Origin: QVMG01 sp032073245
Lineage (GTDB): Bacteria > Bacteroidota > Bacteroidia > Bacteroidales > Tannerellaceae
Assembly: GCA_032073245.1 (NCBI GenBank)
Contig: DAMANX010000003.1
Location: 158,484-222,483 of the forward strand
Direction of reading: 5' to 3'
DNA length: 64,000 bases
A program made the position numbers and the translations under genes. This document shows, in pieces, positions 8,717 to 18,373 of the stretch (the stretch's first letter is position 1; each line of letters starts with the position of its first letter). The notes under the pieces are model-generated. The model ran no database searches and was not told the origin of the DNA. It was given only the letters and a program-made list of their open reading frames with translations.

Positions 8717-8724
8717 TAACTTTG
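8717..8724 (+). promoter_or_regulatory. Putative -7 box for leuS
   Basis: TAACTTTG matches TAnnTTTG and lies 66 bp before the leuS ATG. No convincing -33 box is seen. Confidence 0.35.
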
Positions 8725-8790
8725 TGGCTTGTAAAATGATGAGGGTAAAAAATAAATACCCGGATTGTATTATTAGAAGAAAATAGTAAA

Positions 8791-11631
8791 ATGGAGTACA
8801 ATTTCAGAGAAATTGAGAAAAAATGGCACCAATATTGGGAAGCCAATCAGGTTTACAAAGTAACGGAAGATAAAAGTAAACCTAAATACTACGTGTTGGA
8901 TATGTTTCCTTACCCATCAGGGGCAGGCCTACATGTAGGTCATCCTCTCGGTTACATAGCCTCTGATATTTTTACCCGATATAAAAGACTACAAGGATTC
9001 AATGTATTGCATCCGATGGGTTATGACGCCTACGGATTGCCCGCCGAACAATATGCCATACAAACCGGACAACACCCGGCAATTACTACCGAAAAGAATA
9101 TCCAACGTTACCGCGTACAAATGGATAAGATCGGATTCAGCTTTGACTGGAGCCGTGAAATACGTACATCCGAACCGGAATATTATCATTGGACACAATG
9201 GGCATTTATCAAAATGTTCAAAAGCTACTACTGTTACGACGAACAACAGGCACGTCCGATTGAAGAATTGATCCAGGCCTTCGAACAAGTAGGAACCGGA
9301 GGCGGACTGAATGTAGCCAACGGAGGCAAATACTCATTCACTGCCGAAGAATGGGAAGCAATGAGTGAAAAGGAAAAACAGGAAGTATTGCTGGATTTCC
9401 GGATTGCCTACCTGGGTGATACGATGGTAAACTGGTGTGCCGACCTAGGTACCGTATTGGCAAATGACGAGGTAATCAACGGTGTATCAGAACGAGGCGG
9501 TTATCCGGTGGAACAAAAGATGATGCGTCAATGGTGTCTGCGTGTATCTGCTTATTCACAACGCTTATTGGACGGATTAGATACCATCGACTGGACAGAA
9601 TCACTGAAAGAAACCCAACGCTACTGGATAGGCCGGAGCGAAGGCGCGGAAATGCAGTTCAAAGTAAAAGATTCGGATGTTGAATTTACTATATTTACCA
9701 CTCGTGCCGATACTATTTTTGGTGTCACTTTTATGGTATTAGCTCCCGAAAGCGAGTTAGTAGATATACTGACCACTGCAGATCAGAAAGCAGCAGTAGA
9801 AGCCTACAAAGCCGCAACCAAAAAGAAAACTGAACGGGAAAGAATGGCTGAAAAGAAAGTAACTGGTGTTTTCTCCGGTTCGTATGCCATCAATCCGTTG
9901 ACCGGAGAAGCGATCCCCGTATGGATCAGCGATTATGTACTGGCAGGATACGGAACAGGAGCAATTATGGCTGTACCGGGTCATGACAGCCGTGATTATG
10001 CTTTTGCTAAACATTTCAATCTGCCAATCATTCCGTTGATAGAAGGATGTGATATATCGGAAGAAAGCTTTGATGCCAAAGAAGGTATCATGACGAACTC
10101 ACCCCAGCCCGGAAAAGGAATGGAAGGAGGTTTGGTATTAAACGGATTGGAAGTAAAAGAAGCTATTGCTAAAACCAAACAATATGTAGAAGAAAAAGGA
10201 TTGGGTAAAGTAAAAGTTAACTATCGTTTGCGCGATGCTATCTTCAGCCGTCAACGTTATTGGGGTGAACCATTCCCGGTATATTATGATGCGAATGGCC
10301 TGCCACAAATGCTGCCATTAGAGAAGTTACCTCTGAAGTTACCGGAAGTAGACCGATTCTTACCTACAGCTGCCGGTGATCCTCCTTTAGGTAATGCTAC
10401 CGTTTGGGCTTGGGATATCGTCAACGAAGAAGTAGTTGAAACATCCCGGATCGACAATAAAACAATCTTCCCATTGGAGTTAAATACGATGCCCGGTTTT
10501 GCCGGATCTTCCGCCTATTACCTGCGTTATGAAGATCCGCATAACAATAAAGCATTAGTGGACAAAGATATCAACGCATACTGGCAAAACGTAGACCTCT
10601 ATTTAGGAGGAACCGAACATGCTACCGGTCATTTGATCTATAGCCGTTTCTGGAATAAATTCCTGTATGACCTGGGAATATCTCATAACGAAGAACCGTT
10701 CCAGAAACTGATCAACCAGGGTATGATCCAGGGACGTTCTAATTTTGTTTATCGTATTAACGGAACAAACAAATTCGTGTCCCTGAACCTTAAAGACCAA
10801 TACGAAACCACCCAGCTGCATGTCGATGTAAATATCGTCAGCAACGATATATTAGATATTGACGCTTTCCGCAACTGGAACCCGGAATACAAAACTGCTG
10901 AGTTTATTCTGGAAGATGATAAATACATATGCGGATGGGGTGTCGAAAAGATGTCTAAATCCTATCACAACGTAGTCAATCCGGACGTAATCGTCGATAA
11001 GTTCGGAGCAGACACACTGCGTTTATACGAAATGTTCTTAGGCCCATTAGAGCAATCCAAACCCTGGGATACAAACGGTATAGACGGCGTTCATCGTTTT
11101 CTGAAAAAGACATGGGGATTATTCTACAGCCGGGAAGGAAATTTCCAGGTAACAGAAGAAAAACCTACAGCAGACGAACTGAAAGCATTACATAAACTAA
11201 TCAAAAAGGTAACCTGGGATATCGAACATTTCTCATTCAATACATCCGTAAGTGCCTTTATGATCTGTATCAATGAACTGACAAGTTTGAAATGTTATAA
11301 GGAAGCCATTCTGGAACCCTTACTGATAGTTCTCGCTCCTTTCGCACCCCACATTGCAGAAGAGTTGTGGCACGCATTAGGAAACAAAGACACTATTTGC
11401 CATACAGAATGGCCTCAACATAACGAAGAATATCTGAAGGAAAACAGCGTAACATACGCCATCTCATTCAACGGGAAAGCCCGTTTCAATCTGGAATTAC
11501 CGGCTGATATGAATAAAGAAGATGTTGAAAAAGCAGCGCTTAGCCATGAGAATTCCGCTAAGTGGATGGACGGTAAAACACCTAAAAAGGTGATTGTCGT
11601 ACCTGGGAAAATTGTTAACATCGTGGTTTAA
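8791..11631 (+). CDS. leuS: Leucine--tRNA ligase
   Basis: The 946-aa class I aminoacyl-tRNA synthetase charges tRNA-Leu with leucine in the cytoplasm. The HIGH-type motif is HVGH at residues 48-51 within MFPYPSGAGLHVGHPLGY. The KMSKS motif is KMSKS at 720-724 (VEKMSKSYHNVVNPD). The editing (CP1) domain lies between them with IFTTRADTIFGVTFMVLAPE and the threonine-rich loop. An additional insertion near residues 150-205 is typical of Bacteroidetes LeuRS, which explains the length. The C-terminal anticodon-binding domain ends with KTPKKVIVVPGKIVNIVV. The last base of its stop codon is the first base of the following yitT start, so the two are probably translated in series. Confidence 0.98.
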   Translation: MEYNFREIEKKWHQYWEANQVYKVTEDKSKPKYYVLDMFPYPSGAGLHVGHPLGYIASDIFTRYKRLQGFNVLHPMGYDAYGLPAEQYAIQTGQHPAITTEKNIQRYRVQMDKIGFSFDWSREIRTSEPEYYHWTQWAFIKMFKSYYCYDEQQARPIEELIQAFEQVGTGGGLNVANGGKYSFTAEEWEAMSEKEKQEVLLDFRIAYLGDTMVNWCADLGTVLANDEVINGVSERGGYPVEQKMMRQWCLRVSAYSQRLLDGLDTIDWTESLKETQRYWIGRSEGAEMQFKVKDSDVEFTIFTTRADTIFGVTFMVLAPESELVDILTTADQKAAVEAYKAATKKKTERERMAEKKVTGVFSGSYAINPLTGEAIPVWISDYVLAGYGTGAIMAVPGHDSRDYAFAKHFNLPIIPLIEGCDISEESFDAKEGIMTNSPQPGKGMEGGLVLNGLEVKEAIAKTKQYVEEKGLGKVKVNYRLRDAIFSRQRYWGEPFPVYYDANGLPQMLPLEKLPLKLPEVDRFLPTAAGDPPLGNATVWAWDIVNEEVVETSRIDNKTIFPLELNTMPGFAGSSAYYLRYEDPHNNKALVDKDINAYWQNVDLYLGGTEHATGHLIYSRFWNKFLYDLGISHNEEPFQKLINQGMIQGRSNFVYRINGTNKFVSLNLKDQYETTQLHVDVNIVSNDILDIDAFRNWNPEYKTAEFILEDDKYICGWGVEKMSKSYHNVVNPDVIVDKFGADTLRLYEMFLGPLEQSKPWDTNGIDGVHRFLKKTWGLFYSREGNFQVTEEKPTADELKALHKLIKKVTWDIEHFSFNTSVSAFMICINELTSLKCYKEAILEPLLIVLAPFAPHIAEELWHALGNKDTICHTEWPQHNEEYLKENSVTYAISFNGKARFNLELPADMNKEDVEKAALSHENSAKWMDGKTPKKVIVVPGKIVNIVV

Positions 11632-12506
11632 TGGGCAAAAAACGTTTTAAAAAAATTTACCATTCCTCGCAGGACTATATCATCATATTTCTTGGTACAG
11701 TCCTGTATGGATTTGGTTTTAATGGATTTATTCTTTCCAACGAAATCGTAACCGGAGGAGTAAGTGGTATAAGTGCCTTAATATACTTTGCCACTAATAT
11801 TCCGGTTTCTGTTTCTTACTTTGTTATTAATGTTATCCTTTTAGCTTTTGCTTTTAAGATCCTTGGATTCAAATTTCTGATCAAGACTATCTTTGGTGTA
11901 ATATCTTTATCCCTTTCTCTTTCGTTCTTTGAATGGTTATTAGGAGGTGTACCGATTATCAAGGATCAGGTATTTATGTCTATTATCTTGGGAGGTGCTA
12001 TATGTGGTACCGGTTTAGGACTTATATTTTCTGCAAATGGTAGCACCGGAGGAACAGATATTCTGGCTGCTATTATTAACAAATATAAAAATGTATCTAT
12101 TGGCACTGGCCTTTTGATATTTGACTTTATCATCATTAGTAGTTCTTTTCTGATATTCCATAATGTAGATAAAATTGTCTTTGGTTTTGTGGAAATGGTT
12201 ATTAGTAATTACATGCTTGACAGGATCATTAATGGCAATCGTCAATCTGTTCAATTCCTTATATTTTCACAGAAATATGATGAAATTGTAGAACGTATCC
12301 TTCGTGATATGGATAGAGGATGTACTCTATTGAATGGTGAAGGAGGGTATTCAAAACGCCCAATTAAAGTGATTGTTTTAGTAGTCAAGAAATCAGAATC
12401 CTTAACTATCTTCCGTATTGTTAAGGAAATAGATCCACAAGCCTTTATATCACAAAGTGTCGTTCGTGGGGTCTTTGGAGAAGGTTTTGATCCGATTAAA
12501 ACATAG
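11631..12506 (+). CDS. YitT family membrane protein
   Basis: This 291-aa protein has about six hydrophobic segments in its first 200 residues (for example YIIIFLGTVLYGFGFNGFIL, then FLIKTIFGVISLSLSLSF) and the family motif GGAICGTGLGLIFSANGSTG. The last 80 residues form the soluble DUF2179 domain, with RGCTLLNGEGGYSKRPIKVI. YitT proteins sit in the cytoplasmic membrane and are widespread, but their transport or sensing function is not firmly known. The ATG shares an A with the TAA of leuS (TAATG), which indicates translational coupling. It ends 2 bp before the convergent glycosyltransferase gene. Confidence 0.9.
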   Translation: MGKKRFKKIYHSSQDYIIIFLGTVLYGFGFNGFILSNEIVTGGVSGISALIYFATNIPVSVSYFVINVILLAFAFKILGFKFLIKTIFGVISLSLSLSFFEWLLGGVPIIKDQVFMSIILGGAICGTGLGLIFSANGSTGGTDILAAIINKYKNVSIGTGLLIFDFIIISSSFLIFHNVDKIVFGFVEMVISNYMLDRIINGNRQSVQFLIFSQKYDEIVERILRDMDRGCTLLNGEGGYSKRPIKVIVLVVKKSESLTIFRIVKEIDPQAFISQSVVRGVFGEGFDPIKT

Positions 12507-12508
12507 TA

Positions 12509-13249
12509 TCACTCTAAAATAGCATATTTTTTAATCTTCATTTTATGAAGAGCATATTGACATGCTACACCAAGAACTCCGAAACCATATACCATACTAT
12601 TATATAGTTTAATAGAAGAAGCTTCCGGAAAATATTTGGTAGGACATGTTATTTCTGCTATATCATAGCCCCTATAACATATTTGAGCAATAATCTGATT
12701 GTCAAAAACAAAATTATCTGAACATAGATGGTAATTTATATTCTTTAATACTTCCCCTGAGAAAGCCCTATACCCGGTATGATATTCAGACAATTTATTT
12801 CTCATTAAGGTATTCTGTATAAAAGTAAGAATTCGATTAGCAATATATTTATAATATGGCATTCCTCCTTTTAGAGCTCCTTTACCCAAGATTCTGGATC
12901 CGAATACTACTTTGTAAACATCATCTGCTATCAGATAAGCCATAGAATGGATAAGTTTAGGAGTATATTGATAATCCGGATGAAGCATGATAATTATATC
13001 CGAATTAATATCTAATGCTTTATCATAACATGTTTTCTGATTTCCTCCATAGCCTTTATTTATTTCATGAGGAATAACATATTGAATACCTATTTGTTTT
13101 GCTTTGTCAATTGTATTATCCCTACTTCTATCATCTACTAAAATTACATGATCTACAATATCAAAAGGTATCTCATTATAAGTCTTTTCAACCGTTTTTT
13201 CTGCATTATATGCAGGCATTACTACTGTTACAATCTTACCGTCTATCAT
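12509..13249 (-). CDS. Family 2 glycosyltransferase (dolichol-phosphate mannosyltransferase-like)
   Basis: The 246-aa protein starts MIDGKIVTVVMPAYNAEKTV and shows the GT-A nucleotide-binding pattern VILVDDRSRDNT (about residues 35-46), the KGYGGNQKTC segment, and a metal-binding acidic site in MLHPDYQY. There are no clear membrane helices, so it is likely a cytoplasmic enzyme that loads a sugar onto polyprenyl phosphate or a lipid-linked acceptor. It overlaps the 3' end of the upstream membrane-protein gene by 14 bp, so the two are co-translated and probably act together in surface glycan or glycolipid assembly. The sugar and acceptor cannot be inferred. Confidence 0.88.
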   Translation of the reverse strand: MIDGKIVTVVMPAYNAEKTVEKTYNEIPFDIVDHVILVDDRSRDNTIDKAKQIGIQYVIPHEINKGYGGNQKTCYDKALDINSDIIIMLHPDYQYTPKLIHSMAYLIADDVYKVVFGSRILGKGALKGGMPYYKYIANRILTFIQNTLMRNKLSEYHTGYRAFSGEVLKNINYHLCSDNFVFDNQIIAQICYRGYDIAEITCPTKYFPEASSIKLYNSMVYGFGVLGVACQYALHKMKIKKYAILE

Positions 13250-14351
13250 TTGTATAAGCTATTACTTTTAATAAGAAAGGAAAACAAAATATATAGTATG
13301 AAATATCAGCTCCAGCATTTAGATAACCATCTATACCATTTTCAGAAATTGCATATATAAAATGTCCAGTAATGGTAAGAAAAAGCAAAATTCCACCATA
13401 ATATATCACATCAATAAATCTTTTACAGAAAAAGCCTAGTAGAACTGAGAATCCTATAAAACAAAGAACCAACCAAAAAGGCATTAATACAGAAGATTGG
13501 GTAATAAAAGGATTCATTTCCTTGAACGCTTCCGGATCCATCATTATAAAAGGAATAAAGGATAGAATAAAAGAAATTATAAAACATAATCCCCATTTCG
13601 TTAATTTCCAGAAATTCATCCTTTCATGAATTAAAACATAAATACCCCATAAAATAAGTACTATAGCAAATACTGTACGGGTAGAAGTAAGCAAACCTCC
13701 AATAATTGCCAATAAATAAAATTCTCCATTAGTCTTTTTATTCAAGTCTTTAAGACTAAATATAAAAAAGGCAAATAAGCAAGAATTTAAGAAAATAGTA
13801 CTACGAGCAAATATTTCCCAATATATAGCTAATGAAGAAAATAAAAGCAAAACCATTAAAAAAAGAGCTTTTCTTTCTTTTTTATAAATATAATATAACC
13901 ATAGTAGAACACCTGTAATAGCCATATATCCTATTTCTCCTATCAAATAAAAAGGATAAGACAAAATGAAGTAAAAAGGCATAGGTCCAGGATAATTACC
14001 ATTAATACCTTGTGCACTATAAGGATATATATTTTGAGATACCGCATCCCAAAATACCTGTATCATCTCCCATCTATCTACATTCAGGCTTTCTTTTGGA
14101 ATAAAAGCAAGGACTATACCGCAACACACAGTATAACCAACTATTAATACAATCAGAAGCTTTCCCGAAATGGCTAATTTGTACTTATAGAATTTATCAA
14201 ATACTATATATGAAAATATCAAATATACTGCCAGAGAAAGAAGAGAGGCAATTAACGAAATCCTATACAGGTACTTAAAATAAAACAATGCATTGATCGT
14301 TAAGTATAGTATAGAAGCAATATATTTTTGAGATTTAGAATAAAGAAACAT
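13236..14351 (-). CDS. Polytopic membrane protein, putative GT-C-type glycosyltransferase
   Basis: This 371-aa protein has about ten hydrophobic helices and charged loops, including a first extracytoplasmic-type loop with ESLNVDRWEMIQVFWDAVSQ and PYSAQGINGNYPGPMPFYFIL. That arrangement is reminiscent of GT-C polyprenyl-phosphate-sugar-dependent transferases, but I do not recognise a named family. It overlaps the downstream GT2 gene by 14 bp. A GT2 polyprenyl-phosphate glycosyltransferase followed by a GT-C-like membrane protein is a common functional pair, in which the first makes the lipid-linked sugar donor and the second uses it. That role is inferred from context. Confidence 0.65.
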   Translation of the reverse strand: MFLYSKSQKYIASILYLTINALFYFKYLYRISLIASLLSLAVYLIFSYIVFDKFYKYKLAISGKLLIVLIVGYTVCCGIVLAFIPKESLNVDRWEMIQVFWDAVSQNIYPYSAQGINGNYPGPMPFYFILSYPFYLIGEIGYMAITGVLLWLYYIYKKERKALFLMVLLLFSSLAIYWEIFARSTIFLNSCLFAFFIFSLKDLNKKTNGEFYLLAIIGGLLTSTRTVFAIVLILWGIYVLIHERMNFWKLTKWGLCFIISFILSFIPFIMMDPEAFKEMNPFITQSSVLMPFWLVLCFIGFSVLLGFFCKRFIDVIYYGGILLFLTITGHFIYAISENGIDGYLNAGADISYYIFCFPFLLKVIAYTNDRR

Positions 14352-14360
14352 ATTCTATCT

Positions 14361-14383
14361 TATTTTTGTAAAGCACAAATGTA
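14361..14383. promoter_or_regulatory. Divergent -7 boxes between the membrane-protein gene and rdgB
   Basis: TATTTTTG (14361-14368, plus) and TACATTTG (14383-14376, minus) both fit TAnnTTTG in the 58-bp gap between the two divergent start codons. They point to rdgB and to the membrane protein gene respectively. Confidence 0.4.
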
Positions 14384-14409
14384 TACATTTTATCTATCAA
14401 TATAACGTG

Positions 14410-15000
14410 ATGATTAAGAAACTAGTATTTGCAACCAATAATAAACATAAACTGGAAGAGGTATCATCCATACTTCCTGACTCAATTCATTTAATAAGTT
14501 TAGCTGATATAAACTGCGATGAAGATATTCCCGAAACAGCTGATACATTAGAAGGAAATGCTCTCTTAAAAGCCAGATATGTAAAAGTAAAGTATGGTTA
14601 TGATTGTTTTGCTGACGATACCGGTTTGGAAGTAGAGGCATTGGATAATGCTCCCGGTGTATTTTCTGCCCGTTATGCAGGACCTGAACATGATGCAGAA
14701 GCTAATATGAACAAATTATTAAATGCGTTAAAAGGAAAAGAAAATAGAAAAGCCCGTTTTCGGACTTCAATCGCTTTAATCCTGGATAATAAAGAATACC
14801 TTTTTGATGGCATTATTAATGGATCTATTATAGATGAGAAAAAAGGGAATGCCGGTTTTGGTTATGATCCTATCTTTAAACCTGACAACTATGATCTTAC
14901 TTTTGCCGAATTAGGTAATGATATAAAAAATAAAATAAGTCACAGGGCTCTAGCTGTAAAAGAGTTAGTTGCTTTTCTATCCACTTTATCCGAAAAATAA
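14410..15000 (+). CDS. rdgB: XTP/dITP diphosphatase (RdgB/HAM1 family)
   Basis: This roughly 196-aa enzyme hydrolyses non-canonical purine nucleoside triphosphates (ITP, dITP, XTP) to the monophosphate plus pyrophosphate, keeping them out of DNA and RNA. The N-terminal KLVFATNNKHKLEEV is the family signature (TxNxxK). ADDTGLEVEALDNAPGVFSARYAG and GFGYDPIF are the substrate-binding blocks, followed by SHRALAVKEL. The ORF could open three bases earlier at a GTG, but the ATG at 14410 gives the normal MIKKLVFATNN start. Its stop codon abuts the porZ start with no intervening base, so they form an operon. Confidence 0.95.
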   Translation: MIKKLVFATNNKHKLEEVSSILPDSIHLISLADINCDEDIPETADTLEGNALLKARYVKVKYGYDCFADDTGLEVEALDNAPGVFSARYAGPEHDAEANMNKLLNALKGKENRKARFRTSIALILDNKEYLFDGIINGSIIDEKKGNAGFGYDPIFKPDNYDLTFAELGNDIKNKISHRALAVKELVAFLSTLSEK

Positions 15001-17316
15001 ATGAAACGATATATATACATTCTGTTATTTCCTATTTTATTTGTTGCCCTGTGCTCTGCACAAGGAACGGGAACATGGAAATCATATATGGCTTATTATA
15101 CTACGACAGCTGTAGCAGAAGCTCCAAACAATGTATTTGCTATAGCTAATGGTTCACTATACAGTTATGGTAAAGAAGATAAAAGTATTCATACCTATGT
15201 AAAAGAAGAATATGGATTAAGTGATACACAAATTACTCATATAGGTTATAATTCGAAAGTAAAGAAACTGTTAATTACCTATTCAAATGGAAATATAGAC
15301 TTACTAGATGAAGATGGCGTTTATAATATATCTTATCTGATGAAGATTATTAATATTCAAAATAAGGATATTAATAGTATATATTTTAATGGGAAGAATG
15401 CTTATTTAGCAACAGAATTCGGCATTTTACTTATAGATATGGAAAAACAGGAAATCACAGATACTTATCGAATAAACCGTTCCATATATTCTACTTGTAT
15501 TTATAACGATAATCTATATGCTGCCACCTCAGAAGGTATTATGTATGGTGCTTTAAGTAGTAACTTACTTGATATCCATAATTGGCATGATATGGAAAAC
15601 ATTACTCTTCCAGGCATAGATAACGATAAAATAGATATTCGTCAAATAGCAGTTTTTCAGGATGTTTTATGTGCTTTCCAAAAAGAAAAAGGAGTATATT
15701 ATAAAAATTCTAATAACAACACTTTCGTTACTATAACTACCAATAATAACTTACAAAAGATGAAAGTGGAAAATGGTAAACTCTTAGCTTTCACAAATAA
15801 TTCCGTCATCGTACATAATTCACTGACAGATAAATATACGATGAATACAGGAACAATTCATGATATATCTTCTTTACAAGATGAAAATACTTTTTGGATA
15901 GCAGCAGACCACGAAGGCCTAAAAGGAATAAGAAAAAAAGGTAATGAATTTGAATCGGTTCTTTCAGGCATCACAATTGAAAGCCCTAAACGAGATTTAG
16001 CCGCATTTATGACTTTTTATAATCAAAAGCTTTTTGTAGCCGGAGGAGGACGCTGGACAAATCGTTCAGATAATCCGGGAACCTTTATGATTTATGATAC
16101 CCAAGAAAAAAAATGGACAAATTATGATGAAAATAAAATAGCACAGGAAAGTAAAATAAGATTTTCTGATGTAACCAGTATTGCTATAGATCCAAGTAAT
16201 GAAAACCATTATTTTGCTTCAACCTGGGGTGAAGGAGTATTTGAGTTTAAAGATAATGAATTTGTTAAGTTATATAATTCAAACAACAGTTTACTTGAAT
16301 CAGCGTCCAAAAGCAATCCCAATAATTATGTTCGGGTAGAGGGGCTTATATTTGATAAAAACAATAATCTTTGGATGACAAATAGTTCAGTTCAAAATGG
16401 TATTAAAGTATTGCTTGCTGACGGTACGTGGAAATCTTACTACTTTGGCGCTTTGGATACACAACATGTTGTTGATAAAATATTAATAAGAAACAATAAT
16501 CATAAATGGGTTAATATTCTCCGGGGAGATAATACGGGTATATTAGTATTTGATGAAACATCAGATAAAACTGCACAATATTATGAAACATTTAAAACAT
16601 CAAGTACAAGTGATGGTGTAATAAGTGCAAATACCTATTACTGTATGGTGGAAGATATGAATGGGCAAATATGGATAGGAACCAATTTAGGGCCGATTAT
16701 CTGTTCTGCTCCGGATAGAGCATTAAATGATCCCGGTAATATGTCTGCAAATAGAATCATTCATGAACATGAGGATGGAACACGTACTATTTTTTTAGAT
16801 GGAGAAAGTGTACGGGCTATTGCTGTAGATGGTGGAAATCGTAAATGGCTAGGTACTCAGAGTTCAGGTGTATTTATTGTATCTGAAGACGGTACTCAAA
16901 TTATCGATCAGTTTACTGCAGAAACATCTCCTCTTCCATCAAATTATATTGAAAGTATAGCTATAGATCCTATTAGCGGAGAAGCATTTATTGGAACAGA
17001 TAAAGGTATCGTTTCTTATATGGGTGGAGCTACAAAAGGTGAAGAAAGTTATTCGGATGTATATGCTTTTCCTAATCCTGTACGACCAGAATTTCAGGAT
17101 ATGGTAACTATTACCGGTTTAAAAAAGGATAGCAATATAAAAATTACAGACGTGAGTGGTAACCTTATTATACAAGGTAAATCTCTTGGAGGACAATTTA
17201 CCTGGGATTGCCGAAAAAAGAATGGAGAACGGGTATCTACCGGTATCTATCTTGTATTAGCTCATGAACCCCATCAAAGTGAAAGTGTTGTTACAAAAAT
17301 AATGGTTGTCAAATAA
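15001..17316 (+). CDS. porZ: PorZ-like protein of the type IX secretion system
   Basis: The 771-aa secreted protein has a signal peptide (MKRYIYILLFPILFVALCSA). A beta-propeller region follows with repeats such as NVFAIANGSLYSYG, YGLSDTQITHIGYNS, NNLWMTNSSV, GQIWIGTNLGPI and RKWLGTQSSGVFIVSEDG. The C-terminal domain of about 80 residues starts at VYAFPNPVRPEFQD and ends VVTKIMVVK, a T9SS sorting-type domain. Length, order and the GTWKSYMAYYTTTAVAEA opening match PorZ, which in Porphyromonas works at the cell surface in delivering anionic LPS to the T9SS attachment machinery. It starts directly after rdgB. The remaining T9SS genes are not in this window. Assignment to PorZ rests on recalled similarity. 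Confidence 0.82.
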   Translation: MKRYIYILLFPILFVALCSAQGTGTWKSYMAYYTTTAVAEAPNNVFAIANGSLYSYGKEDKSIHTYVKEEYGLSDTQITHIGYNSKVKKLLITYSNGNIDLLDEDGVYNISYLMKIINIQNKDINSIYFNGKNAYLATEFGILLIDMEKQEITDTYRINRSIYSTCIYNDNLYAATSEGIMYGALSSNLLDIHNWHDMENITLPGIDNDKIDIRQIAVFQDVLCAFQKEKGVYYKNSNNNTFVTITTNNNLQKMKVENGKLLAFTNNSVIVHNSLTDKYTMNTGTIHDISSLQDENTFWIAADHEGLKGIRKKGNEFESVLSGITIESPKRDLAAFMTFYNQKLFVAGGGRWTNRSDNPGTFMIYDTQEKKWTNYDENKIAQESKIRFSDVTSIAIDPSNENHYFASTWGEGVFEFKDNEFVKLYNSNNSLLESASKSNPNNYVRVEGLIFDKNNNLWMTNSSVQNGIKVLLADGTWKSYYFGALDTQHVVDKILIRNNNHKWVNILRGDNTGILVFDETSDKTAQYYETFKTSSTSDGVISANTYYCMVEDMNGQIWIGTNLGPIICSAPDRALNDPGNMSANRIIHEHEDGTRTIFLDGESVRAIAVDGGNRKWLGTQSSGVFIVSEDGTQIIDQFTAETSPLPSNYIESIAIDPISGEAFIGTDKGIVSYMGGATKGEESYSDVYAFPNPVRPEFQDMVTITGLKKDSNIKITDVSGNLIIQGKSLGGQFTWDCRKKNGERVSTGIYLVLAHEPHQSESVVTKIMVVK

Positions 17317-17327
17317 GCTCTGCAGGC

Positions 17328-17383
17328 TGATTCAAATACGAATTACGATTTGGATATAATATATTTCATTCGTAATTGAATCA
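17328..17383. repeat. AATTACGAAT inverted-repeat element, copy 1
   Basis: TGATTCAAATACGAAT (17328-17343) pairs with ATTCGTAATTGAATCA (17368-17383) with one mismatch. It lies 12 bp after the porZ stop and just before the convergent nadA end, so it can serve as a bidirectional terminator. It is the shortest of four related elements. Confidence 0.65.
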
Positions 17384-17389
17384 ACTTGG

Positions 17390-18373
17390 TCAAAGCCCAA
17401 GTTGTTCAGATATTTCCAACATTCGTTTTATAGGGAGAACCGCTTTCTTTTGTACCTCTTTATCAACATGTATTTCAGGCAATTCATATTTCAGGCAGTT
17501 ATATAACTTTTCCATTGTATTTAAGCGCATATAAACACATTCGTTACAGGCACAAGTACTATCATTGGGAGGAGCCGGAATAAATTCTTTATTTGGGCTC
17601 TGTCTACACATCTCGTGAATAACACCACTTTCCGTCGCTACAATGAATTGTTTCTTATCAGACTGTGTTGTGTATCGAATAAGGGCTGCAGTTGAACCTA
17701 CGAAGTCTGACACCTCAATAATAGGTTGTTTGCACTCAGGATGGGTTATAATTTCAGCCTCCGGATAAATAGCCTTTAATTCAAGTATTTTTTCAAGTGA
17801 AAATTTTTCATGTACATGACAGGCGCCATCCCAAAGAAGCATGTTACGTCCGGTTATACTATTTATATAATTACCTAAATTACGATCCGGACCAAATATA
17901 ATTTTAGTATCTGTCGGAAAACTATCGACTATTTGTTTTGCGTTTGTAGATGTTACTACAACATCTGTTACTGCTTTTACAGCAGCTGTAGTGTTTACAT
18001 AAGAAATAACAGTATGATCAGGATGTTCTTTTACAAAAGCTTCAAACTCTACAGCCGGACAACTATCAGCCAGAGAACAACCAGCATTCAGATCAGGTAC
18101 TAAAACTTTTTTATCTGGACTTAATATTTTCGCTGTTTCACCCATAAAATGAACACCACAAAGAACAATTATGTCTGCATCCGTTTTTGATGCCCATTGT
18201 GCTAATGCTAAACTATCCCCAACAAAATCTGCTATATCCTGTATATCACTTGTCTGATAATAATGTGCCAGAATAATAGCATTCTTTTTTTTTCGTAAAG
18301 TATCAATTGCTTCTTTTAGATTAATATTTACAGGAACAGGAATGTTCACATATCCGATTGACTGACTATCCAT
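17390..18373 (-). CDS. nadA: Quinolinate synthase A
   Basis: This 327-aa [4Fe-4S] enzyme condenses iminoaspartate with dihydroxyacetone phosphate to quinolinate, the second step of de novo NAD synthesis. Visible features are NAIILAHYYQTSDIQDIADF, GDSLALAQWA, VLCGVHFMGETAKIL (first cluster cysteine), the DLNAGCSLADSCP loop, HPECKQPI, and CACNECVYMRLNTMEKL near the C-terminus, which provides the last cluster cysteine. Length is normal for the family. It stands alone; its partner nadB is about 10 kb away in the same orientation and no nadC is seen. It converges on porZ across a hairpin element. Confidence 0.97.
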   Translation of the reverse strand: MDSQSIGYVNIPVPVNINLKEAIDTLRKKKNAIILAHYYQTSDIQDIADFVGDSLALAQWASKTDADIIVLCGVHFMGETAKILSPDKKVLVPDLNAGCSLADSCPAVEFEAFVKEHPDHTVISYVNTTAAVKAVTDVVVTSTNAKQIVDSFPTDTKIIFGPDRNLGNYINSITGRNMLLWDGACHVHEKFSLEKILELKAIYPEAEIITHPECKQPIIEVSDFVGSTAALIRYTTQSDKKQFIVATESGVIHEMCRQSPNKEFIPAPPNDSTCACNECVYMRLNTMEKLYNCLKYELPEIHVDKEVQKKAVLPIKRMLEISEQLGL

